A stretch of DNA of 64,000 bases from Daphnia pulex (Eukaryota; Arthropoda; Branchiopoda; Diplostraca; Daphniidae), in assembly GCF_021134715.1 (NCBI RefSeq), contig NC_060023.1, forward strand, positions 6,634,001-6,698,000, in the 5' to 3' direction. Positions within the stretch are counted from its first letter, which is position 1; every line of letters starts with the position of its first letter. The notes beneath the pieces were generated by a model, which did no database searches, had not been told where the DNA came from, and worked only from the letters and a program-made list of their open reading frames with translations. Both the position numbers and the translations under genes were made by a program. Shown one piece after another: positions 55,480 to 64,000 of this stretch.

Positions 55480-56840
55480 AATATATCCAAAAAATATCCG
55501 GGAAGTTGAGTTATCGCCGTGGTGGTCATTCATGGTCAATGAGGCAAGTGTTTCTTTTTCATCCAGTCAACGGTAGGAGCAACCTTGAAGTGCTATCACT
55601 CGAGGAAATTTTGACCGAAGGTGCTTTCCATTTGAATTCTGATCGAAGTCCGGCTCGTTCAGAGTTTATGACAGCAGCCAATTTCTTCAAGCTTGACGTA
55701 TTAATGGGTATATTGGGCATGTGGGTGTATATGGTTACCGTTGTCGGATGGCTGGAGGCTTAAGACTGCTTTCGGTAGCTGCCCCGGCGAGGACGTGCAC
55801 TTATTTGAACATTTTCACTAACTGAGCGTCAATCAGCCGAGTGACTACAAAAATAAACAATAAAATTATGAAGTAAACCTCTCAAATAGGGAGTGAATGT
55901 ATCAATATTGTCTTGAGATACGGACATCCCTCAAACTGATTTTTTGCAATTTTTTTCTGCGTTTAGAAAAAATGACGAATTCGATGAAACAACTGGATGT
56001 TGCCCTTCAAATTTGTAATGGTATTCCGGTTGACTTGTCTATTGTTTTTCTTCTCTGAAAAGAATGGCCTTGCAATAACAAATTAATGAATTAATTTGAA
56101 TCACTATCATGATAATTTGAAATGTTACCAGCAAGTCTCGTTTTTTAGCTGCCAATTTCCCTTTTTCTTCAGTTCTTGACAACAGCATGTATTTATCAGT
56201 TTCCATGTCTATATTTTTATGCAAGGCTCGTCCATTCTCTTCTTCCTGGCAAAAACATGCTGGCCTTCTAAGAAAAAATCAGCAATTAAATAAGTTGAAT
56301 TACAAAAGTAATAATTCTAAATGTTATCTAGCATCTCTTCTTTTGGGCTGCCTCTTTTTTTAAACAGCAAAAATTCCTTTTCTTTCAGAAATCAAGAAAT
56401 CAACATATTTTGCTGGTAGGGTCTGTTGGGGTGGTCTCCCTCATAACGTCAGCCTACATTGCCATACAATATTCAATATCAATATTAATACCAATATATT
56501 CAATTGTTCCTACATGCCTATCGAGGAGGGTGACCACCTCAACCCTAAAGGCAAAGAGGGGGAAATGATGTTTTTGTCTGCGCTAGGTGACTTATAAGAT
56601 GAACATGGCAGGGATTATTATGGATAATGGGATTATTGGGGATGATGGGCGGGTGATTTTGGCACATCTTTCAGTAGTTATGACGGTAACGTGGGATGTA
56701 GGCAAAACTCCAGCGTCTGGACTAGGTCACAGTAGCTCAAATAGTCCTATTCATAAATAAAAGATCAACAAAATCAGCACATGTAAAAAAACAATTTTTC
56801 CGATTTTTGTTTCAATAGATTACGAATAACTGAAAAGTAA
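55480..56840. other. Intergenic DNA with no recognised genes
   Basis: A frame at 55506-55760 (+) has no ATG at its start and no domain. Nothing else supported. Confidence 0.3.
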
Positions 56841-56859
56841 TTGGAGAAATCAAAAGTGT

Positions 56860-58080
56860 TATTGAAAAACTGCTGATACAACATTACTGCGTAAGTTACT
56901 ACACGCCAGTAGGAGCACTGACAAAGTTCAGTGAATGGATTTCAGTTCATAAAGTCAATCAAATTACAATGACTGGAAACTACTGACACATCTTCAATGT
57001 AATTTTTTTTGTAATAATCTTGTCTAAAACTAAGATTTTCTAAAATTTTAAAATGTTTAGAGAGCAACAGTGAATCCAGGGATATCAGAGCGATTATTCG
57101 TAGCCTCTGCAATGCATGCTTACTGTAGGAAAAAAGAAATCATAGATGAAGTGATAAAACAAAGAGTTACAGCGAATAAAACAATATATTTAAAAAGTAT
57201 TCGTGATTTAATCTTACTTTATTATTTTTTGTTTTGTAATTAAGGAACTGTTTTCATAAACTTAAACTTTTTATATTGGAAATTAATCGACTGGAACCAC
57301 GCCTTGAAATACCCGAGATGAAAACCATAGTCCACACCATATCTAATAAAGAAACAAAGCAAAAATTGAATCAATTTGATGGTCCCATTTGTGAATATTG
57401 TGAAAATCTACAAGTATTCAAAAAAGCCAGACAATGACCTATCACAAAACAGAATATCACGCAGGACATTTCGAAGAAACCATCACTTTATACTATCGCT
57501 ATGCTGACTTGCTTGCCGAAGAAAAATTTGAAATGGCGGTCCAAGAAATTAAACACGAAATTTATGGACAGCAATCATTCGTCGTCTTTCTTAATCCAAC
57601 ATTGAAGGTAACTAGATGTTTAGTTTATAATTCGAAAAAAACTTAATCACACTAATTTTTTTTAATTAAAAAAAAATCAAACAGTTAATAGCTGATATGG
57701 AGGTAAAAACTGAAAAAAAAGTAATTCTGATTCCAGTCCAGAACTCGCTGATAAGCTTAAAAAACTTGGGCGACGATAACCAATCCAGCACAACCAAAAC
57801 AATTTAACCAGAGCAGCAAGTTCCACTGCAATCAACCATACCCAAAAATGGGGCTATCCTACTTCAATCAGAAAGTCAAGCAGTCAGCTGCATTCATCAA
57901 CAAGATCTGAACCAGCTAAAGCTATTTAAAGAATAGTCTGAACTAAGATTGCTAAGGAGAAAATGAAGATTGCTCGGCAGAAGGAAGAATTTGAGAGAGA
58001 AAAGAAGATTTTGAAATGCGCGTACGAGACAGAGACAGGGATAAGTTTATTAGAGAATACAAGAATTGGAAAGCTTACTG
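56860..58080 (+). pseudogene. Unrecognised single C2H2 zinc-finger gene, copy 2
   Basis: Same exon order as copy 1. 56875-56970: CVSYYTPVGALTKFSEWISV (copy 1: ISHYTPFGAAFKVSEV). 57060-57180: ATVNPGISERLFVASAMHAY. 57280-57430: LEINRLEPRLEIPEMKTIVH then GPICEYCENL. 57434-57610: MTYHKTEYHAGHFEETITLY then AEEKFEMAVQEIKHEIYGQQ and FVVFLNPTL, matching the region after the finger in copy 1. About 57950-58080 codes a charged helix (KIARQKEEFEREKKILK). A frameshift between the Cys pair and the His pair (about 57425) and several stops mark it as decayed. Confidence 0.55.
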
Positions 58081-58084
58081 GCAA

Positions 58085-58610
58085 AGCCGAAAAATTCTAC
58101 CCATAACCGTTTCTTCGGTGGCGTCGCTGTCTGTTGAAACAATCCGAAACGAGACGTCTTTCTGCGAAGAACTCGTCGTCGGCGACGAGCGGCTGCCGGT
58201 AGCATCTTCAAAACTTTCTGATTCATTTTCAATCTAGAGATAATAATAATAAATACATTTGAAGTATACGACCAAAATTCGAGTCAAATATTCAATAGGG
58301 CATACAATCTGATCATAATGAATTCGTGGGACTGTGGGATATCCGTTGCTCTGGGAAGGTACTTATCAACATGGCACCAAAAGGTCGGTCGAATTGGGAT
58401 AATCAACTCGTCAAATTTTTGTTTCAGTTTGGCCACCGTTTCTGGTTGAATTTCTGATGTCGTGATAAAACAGAACCCAACGAGATCTGGCATACTGCTT
58501 ACCAATTTGAATATAACGTATTGAAGTTCCTGACTTTTCCACGGAATTTTTGAGCCGTTCTCGTCATAGATAACCATTCTTTCCCATCTTTTAGAATCTA
58601 GGAGAGTATT
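58085..58610 (-). pseudogene. F-box/LRR-type protein fragment
   Basis: The minus strand 58610-58284 reads AVLNTLLDSKRWERMVIYDE then QELQYVIFKLVSSMPDLVGF and CFITTSEIQPETVAKLKQKF, PIRPTFWCHVDKYLP. This is a pattern I associate with an arthropod F-box-type family (LVGFCF, PVRP.(F/L)W.H). A stop lies just upstream (NL*RAVLN) and a one-base shift occurs near PQSHEF, after which PRIHYDQIV is in another frame. After a TATCTCTAG acceptor the next exon (58231-58085) encodes an acidic Ser/Thr-rich tail (ENESESFEDATGSRSSPTTS). Substrate-adaptor function is inferred for the family only. Confidence 0.5.
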
Positions 58611-59068
58611 CAGTACGGCCCGTTACAGGTTTTCTCCTTCGTACCTGGAGTCCTACTGCAATCTAAATTTATTCGTGTAAACATTGTCAAATCTGTATTT
58701 TAGTTCAACTAAAGTACTAGCAAGGGTTTTAAGTGAGTCAGTTTTGAGAAACTATTTATTGGCCTATTATCGGGAAAGGTTTTTTTAGTGTTTTGGGGGG
58801 AAAGGGGTTGCCAGTTTGAAGTTTTCATCGACATTGGTTTCACATCGCTCAAATTTATTTTTAATTTTTTTTCATTAAAAAAACCCATCGAATTTAGAGC
58901 GAGTTTGACAGTGTACATGGATCGAGATATCTGTGTAGGGGATTTTTTTTTAATCGAGTCACTTGAGCTGTTGTTGGCGGTCAACTAGCTGGAGTCTGGC
59001 CTTGGGATTTCCGACTGCCATATTCCTCAAGTTTGGCCGATTTTCTTGGAGCCATAATATATATTCTT

Positions 59069-59133
59069 GAACACGTTGAGTGAACACGTTAAGTGAACAC
59101 GTTGAGTGAACACGTTGAGTGAACACGTTGAGT
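59069..59133. repeat. 13 bp tandem repeat, five units
   Basis: GAACACGTTGAGT is repeated five times with one substitution (GTTAAGT in the second unit), followed by degenerate GAGAACGTCAAG. It lies 66 bp upstream of the ATG at 59199, in the presumed 5' region of that gene. Confidence 0.92.
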
Positions 59134-59198
59134 GAGAACGTCAAGTCGTCGAGTCAAGTTGTCAGTCGTAGTCGAGTGATTACGCACACTATCACATT

Positions 59199-59722
59199 AT
59201 GGCTCGTAAAAGGAGCAAAAGGAGAACGGTGACAGTGGCACCAAAGACTACAACGTCCAGCTCCACCCAGCCTTGGCCAGCTCCCCCTCAGCCTCGGCAA
59301 TCAACCCAACTCCCTTCAGTACCAATTCAACAGGACAACGTGATTCAACTGTTTTGAACATACCCAATGTTGCACCAAACCCCGCTAGACTTTACAAAAC
59401 CCCTCAAACAATTCAGTTAGCTGATTTTGGTAAGGCTTTGGAAGCTATGGTCTACGTAACCATATACTTCATCCGTGGCCTCTCTTTATCTGGACTTGCA
59501 GCTAATTCACTCCACTTGATTTTTTTGCTTGTCAAGATGATTTTTTGTGGATTAGCTTCTTGGTGCAATGTTGATGACCCGGCATACCATATGGGATACC
59601 TACCTGTTTCCATCATATTGGCTTTTTTCACTGGTATTGACATGTTTTTTGCCGGGGTGACAGGTAAAATGATTGCAGATCAGTCCTTTTACCAGCCCCA
59701 TTTTAATGGAACCCGTGTCTAA
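59199..59722 (+). pseudogene. Small hydrophobic membrane-protein gene with one frameshift
   Basis: ATG at 59199 opens MARKRSKRRTVTVAPKTTTS then a Pro/Ser/Gln-rich stretch, stopping at about 59356. A second frame, shifted by one base and open from about 59233 to 59722, reads ...NPARLYKTPQTIQLADFGKA. Three hydrophobic segments follow: MVYVTIYFIRGLSLSGLAAN region, HLIFLLVKMIFCGLASW and LPVSIILAFFTGIDMFFAGV. It ends with HFNGTRV. The two frames together suggest a single protein of about 170 residues with a basic N-terminus and 2-3 membrane helices. The only candidate intron is about 32 bp, too short, so a frameshift within 59233-59356 is more likely. Family not recognised. Confidence 0.5.
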
Positions 59723-59984
59723 AACACTCTGAATTGATATTTTTAAACTTCGTTTTTTTTTACTATAAATATTACATATTTTGAATATAAGTTGATGCGG
59801 TCAACTCAAAGCAGTGTCGGGCTTTTATGGAAAGGGAAAAGGTTGAGCCTTGTTTCCCACTCCCTCCCCCAACGTCCGCCATTTGTGGTTACTTGCCGTT
59901 TGGGGAAAAAAAGTGAAGATGTCATCATGAATGTAGAGATTTTTCTGAACCAATAGATGGCTACGATTAAAATTGGAGCTCGAC

Positions 59985-61700
59985 AATAGAAAATATAAAC
60001 AAAATAATTATAGGCTTCAATCCGTCACGGAGATTTCCGTCTAAATGGTATTCTTTTGAGCCTTGATTATTTATTGACACACAAAGTCAGACTAGTCTAC
60101 CAAGTCGGGAAAAAGCAAGGCGCAATGCCTTATATTCTTCTAGCAGGCGAAACGTGACTTCAACTAGGGTGCGTTAAGTGAATATGTGTTTGGCGGATTT
60201 AGCCGGGTTGCAAAATTTGTTTAAAAACGCAAACACTGAATATTCACAATCAGTATGTTCTGCAATTAGCAGAAACATTTTGGGTATTTTTGGCTTCATT
60301 AAAGTCAAACAATGAATTTATTTGAAAATATCAGAAGACTTTTCGTTCTATTTCAAACTTTATTGAAATAATTAGTGACAATTCACGATTATGATGACTT
60401 TGTTTTGTTTTGCAATACCTTTTAAATCGTTTTAATAAGTAAGTCCCACGACTTCTACAGCGACAAATGGTTATTATTAAAAGAATTCAGGAAAGGAGAG
60501 ACATTAATTTTTTAGAGCTTTTCAAATTATTAATTACTAATATCTCCTAGAACTCCTAGAACAAAGACGATATCCTTCCCCCCCCCCCTACGGAAACAAG
60601 ACAAATAATATCATGTAATAATGTCAAACTGTTCAAACTGTTAAAGTCATTTCTCTTTTTCTACTTTTACTACGAAAAACAGTAAGCTCATTCTAACGGA
60701 CTCAAAAGAAGTCTTCATTGGTCAATAAGCTGAGTCACGTGACTTTTGGCAAATTAGCGTTTACTTTTTGTAGCCTGCGAGTGCGTTTTGGCGAAAGCTT
60801 TGCTTATGCGACGTTCCCTTTTATACGAAAGTCTATATTCTGCTGCTTTATCTGTCATTCTCTTGGAATTAGTTCGTTGTAATTGCTGTTCAGACAATGT
60901 TATTTCTGCAACGCTATATTCCTCTTTTTTCATATAGACAACTGGTAAACAACAGTTGCAATTCGTCAAGTGTCAACTTGAGAATTAGGCCTAGTTGAAA
61001 CTGCACAAGTAACGATTTCAAGTTACAGGCAAAGTCGCACAAATAAAGCTTAAGCCGAATTTTTTTGTACTCTACTAATTTAACGAACTTGCTCAGTTGC
61101 GCGCTGTAAACAAATGTTTAAAAATGATGGCGAACAGCCCTATACATATTTTACACAAATAAATAGATATTGAATATATATAATATTAAAACAATTAATT
61201 TTAAATATTTTTGAAATTCAGGGTGGAAATCACTTGGGACAACGACATCAAGTAAAAAAAATTCGAAATAGGCTTACTGACGATTTTATGAAATTCCTGG
61301 AAGTTGTAACTTGGTAACGACGCCCCTTGCCTGCTAGAATGTGTGCAGTTGTTATTTTCGTTTTTTGCCGAAGGAAGTAAGGGAACTTGAATGTCAATGG
61401 CAACAACATCCTGTTTATCTTATCTGTATTTTGCTATATAATATATTCAGAAATATCTTCAGAGGAAAAGACGTCATAAATATCTGATGTTCTCTTTATA
61501 TATTTACATTTTGGGTCTACTTCTACGTATGTATTACTACTGCTTATGAAACTACACAAATATTCACAACTTAAAATATTCGCACTACAATCAATATTCC
61601 AAATAATCAATAGGGAGATTTACATAAAGGGATAACTGGTGAAATTGTAAATGGCCATGGAAAATTATTAGCTTCTTATTTTTTGGCTTCAAATCCTTGT
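59985..61700 (+). repeat. Dispersed repeat, right copy (shared with 39221-40490)
   Basis: Collinear with the left copy but longer, because of two extra blocks at about 60065-60350 and 60770-61130. The second block carries a basic minus frame (SEQQLQRTNSKRMTDKAAEY) with no good ATG. The central GCTGAGTCACGTGACTTTTGG includes an E-box CACGTG that the left copy lacks (GAGTCAAGTGAC). Poly-C at about 60579-60589. Confidence 0.8.
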
Positions 61701-61704
61701 ATGG

Positions 61705-62165
61705 GTAAAAGATATGCCAAAGAAATGATTCGATTTACCTTTTCCAAGAAAAGAATTAGAGGTAATTTTGCGTTGGATGGTTAGAGTAGACGTTTATTTT
61801 GTTTTTCTGGCTTGTTTTTAGAAACGACTTGACAAAGCCGTTTAATTGGGATCACGTTTTTTATGAGGGGGGATTATTGACTGCACCAATTACTTGCCGA
61901 GTATGTCTTAATTTGTAAACTACTAGTAATTAATGCACGTGATGTACATGCAGTTGCCAACTGCATCGGGCATGTTTTCATTGGATCGATTGCGCACTTG
62001 GTTTACTGGTTTGAATTTCAGTTGTCAATACTTAAATATATCGCCAGTTATTCTATTTCGACAAATCGACATCTAGATTTTGCAAAGGTTGGCGACCGTT
62101 TGTCACTTTTTTCTCTCTCTCTCAGCTGATTGAATTTCTAACCCACATCGGGTAGTACAGTCGTC
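61705..62165. other. Spacer upstream of the charged-repeat gene
   Basis: No exon supported. A (CT)n tract TCTCTCTCTC lies near 62113. Confidence 0.35.
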
Positions 62166-62381
62166 AAAAATGTTTAGTCGTCCGCTATTACTGGGAGGGA
62201 GCTGCACGGGATCGGCTACCACCTACAACATTCCCTTAACTATTTTTGCCGCGGTACTGACGTAGTATCCAAGCCGTAATCCTTCAAAAACTGGGTTTTC
62301 AATCACGCAACCTTCAACATTTTGATTTATTTCAAGCAATTCTCCCACTTAATTTCATTGTTTTCCCTTTTGTTTGATAGA

Positions 62382-63371
62382 TCCTGCGATCAAAATCGAA
62401 AAAGGGTCGGATGATAATTTTAATATATCATCATTGAACGTTGAAATATTTGAAAAACTTGAAATTAAACAGGAGAGACGAATAGCGACAGAAAAAAAAG
62501 AAGCGAAAGAAAGATGGAGAATAGCAGCCAAGATACGAAAAGCAAGAGAAAATGTAAAAGAAAAATTGAGAATAACAGAAAAGCAATACAGATCAAGAGA
62601 AGACGTAAAAGAAAGAAGGAGAATAGAAGCCAAGGAACGAAAAGCAAGAGAAGATGTTAAAGAAAAATTAAGAATAACAGAAATGAAATACAGATCAAGA
62701 GAAGATGTAAACGAAAGAAATAGAATAGCAGACAAGGAACGAAATGCAAGAGAAGACGTAAAAGAAAGAAGGATAATATCAGCCAAGGAACGAAAAGCAA
62801 GAGGAGATGTAAAAGAAAGAGCGAAAAAAATGATGCAACATCCTGAATCTCAGCATGCTGAAATCGATACCGTCTCTACGACTAACATCCCCCCCCCCAC
62901 CGGCTTCAATTATTCCACAACCGGGTACTACACCGACTTCCACTCCTAACCCGATTCCCACTCCTCCACTGTTTTCCTCTACACCGCCAGAACCTATGCC
63001 GACTACACCTCAACCAGCAGATGTAAAAGAAAGAAAGAGAATGTATAATAAGAAATACACTTCAAGAGAAGACGTAAAAGAAAGAAGGAGAATAACAGAG
63101 AAGAAATACAGATCAAGAGCAGATGTAAAAGAAAAATTAAAAAAAAAAAAACAAAAAAAAAACAGACAATTGAGAAAAAAACTGCAACAACCTGAATCTC
63201 AGCATGCTGAAATCGATACCGTATCTACGACTAACATCCCCCATCGGCTGCTATTATTCTACAACCGGATACTACACCGACTTCCACTCCTAAACCGATT
63301 CCCACTCCTCCACTGTTTTCCTCTACAACGCCAAAACCTGTGCCGACTACACCTCAACCAGTGACGTGTTA
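62382..63371 (+). CDS. Charged heptad-like repeat protein with Pro/Thr linkers (partial model)
   Basis: A TTTGATAG acceptor at 62380 opens a frame with seven or more copies of an 18-19 residue unit of the type YRSREDVKERRRI..KERKA, almost all Arg, Lys and Glu, predicted to be one long helix. It then reads HPESQHAEIDTVSTTNI and hits a poly-C of 10 residues at 62889-62898. The reading frame used before the poly-C stops at 62949; a different frame continues through a Pro/Thr-rich linker (TPTSTPNPIPTPPLFSSTPP) into more charged units (DVKERRRITEKKYRSRADVK) and a second QPESQHAEIDTVSTTNIP. The two halves are a tandem duplication of about 345 bp. First exon and start are not assigned; ATG at 62170 is a candidate but does not splice cleanly in frame. 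Function unknown. Confidence 0.5.
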
Positions 63372-63511
63372 ACCGGTGATTGAAGTCCCATTCGTTGAGT
63401 GGCCAACTGAACCAGAAAAACGGTACAACTTCAAAACTAAAAAGAAAAAATATCCTAGCTCAGTTTTTTTTTTCGATTGAATCTAATTAATCCTTTTTTC
63501 CATTGATCCAG

Positions 63512-63734
63512 CAACGATCCGGAACAAACAAAATCTACCAACAAATCACCGTGGTTACTAACTCAAGATGTACTCCAGGACGGGCTACGCGTGCTTTTAT
63601 CGGAACAAGAAGGACTTTTCCATGGTGGCACCGTATCGGGTTTCTGTACACCCGACACTTACGGTGTCGTGGTAGACAGTGAGCGTGGCAGCCGGCCTAG
63701 GATTTTTTCAATGGAAAAACTACTTCAAGAAGCA
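63512..63734 (+). CDS. Internal exon of a larger gene, possibly chromatin-associated
   Basis: Flanked by a TTGATCCAG acceptor and a GCA|GTGAGT donor. The frame reads LLTQDVLQDGLRVLLSEQEG then LFHGGTVSGFCTPDTYGVVV and DSERGSRPRIFSMEKLLQEA. The pattern (R)VL...EGL(F/Y)..G.V.....P..YGVV.D.ERG.RP.I.S.E.LL.EA looks like a Tudor-like module, and I recall a similar one in animal chromatin proteins, but I cannot name it with confidence. It may belong to the same gene as the charged-repeat exon upstream; the gene continues past the window. Confidence 0.6.
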
Positions 63735-64000
63735 GTGAGTTCCCGAATAGACTTTTGATGTGCAGCGTCCCAGTTTTCCCATCTTTTTTAACATTACGAG
63801 TGTCGTCCTGATCATTTATTACCCGGGCGCGTCGAATTGTTATTTGGTTATACGGATAGTTCTTGGCTATTGCTCTGTAACAAGAAAAAAAACTCCTCCC
63901 ATTTCCTTTGTTCTTTGGCGTGAATGTCACAGGATCATAACACTGACGACGACAAGAGTGTCCCTCTGCTAACTTGATAGTAGATGACGGAGGATCCTAA
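63735..64000 (+). other. Intron or spacer to the right edge
   Basis: Begins with the GTGAGT donor. No further exon is recognisable before the window ends. Confidence 0.4.

Overview
The window looks like nuclear DNA of an arthropod, most likely a crustacean of the Daphnia type. Supporting points are AT-rich DNA, compact multi-exon genes with 55-130 bp GT-AG introns, TATA and TCT-type core promoters, animal versions of housekeeping genes, and a high load of hAT, Tc1/mariner-like, LINE and copia debris. The genus is inferred; no sequence search was possible.

Layout. 1-4850 is repeat DNA: the edge of a minus-strand LTR retrotransposon (294-698), then a 2 kb foldback element (1793-3804) built from 15-20 bp tandem repeats and split by a 910 bp hAT deletion derivative with a perfect 8 bp target duplication. 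4851-9031 holds three minus-strand genes for related secreted proteins, each with a signal peptide and a TATA-like box. 11672-16377 is the conserved core: RpL12 on the plus strand, converging on a minus-strand block SAC3D1 - ADAT2 - MRPL19. All four genes were solved exon by exon and stay in frame. The SAC3D1 and ADAT2 coding regions overlap by 41 bp on the same strand in different frames.

18.4-28.1 kb is a graveyard: a 5'-truncated LINE, then four broken copies of an IRE1/RNase L-like kinase family on both strands, with a MITE and a duplicated exon pair. 28.2-29.4 kb holds a YqaJ-nuclease plus PHD-finger fragment. 35-37.7 kb has a DNA topoisomerase II pseudogene, a 140 bp tandem repeat, a second hAT remnant and a 681 bp MITE. 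43.2-50.6 kb has copia pol debris and a nearly full-length decayed LINE (zinc knuckles, endonuclease, RT, RNase H). 51-58 kb has two copies of an unrecognised single-zinc-finger gene, an orphan fucosyltransferase exon and an F-box-type fragment. 59-64 kb has a frameshifted small membrane-protein gene, the second copy of a 1.3-1.7 kb dispersed repeat, and a charged-repeat protein gene running towards the right edge.

The intact genes serve translation (RpL12, MRPL19, tRNA wobble deamination by ADAT2), nuclear/centrosomal SAC3-family function (SAC3D1) and secretion (the tandem trio). Most of the rest is transposon or pseudogene sequence. The points most worth following up are the SAC3D1/ADAT2 overlap, the secreted-protein trio, the pseudokinase cluster and the paired zinc-finger family.
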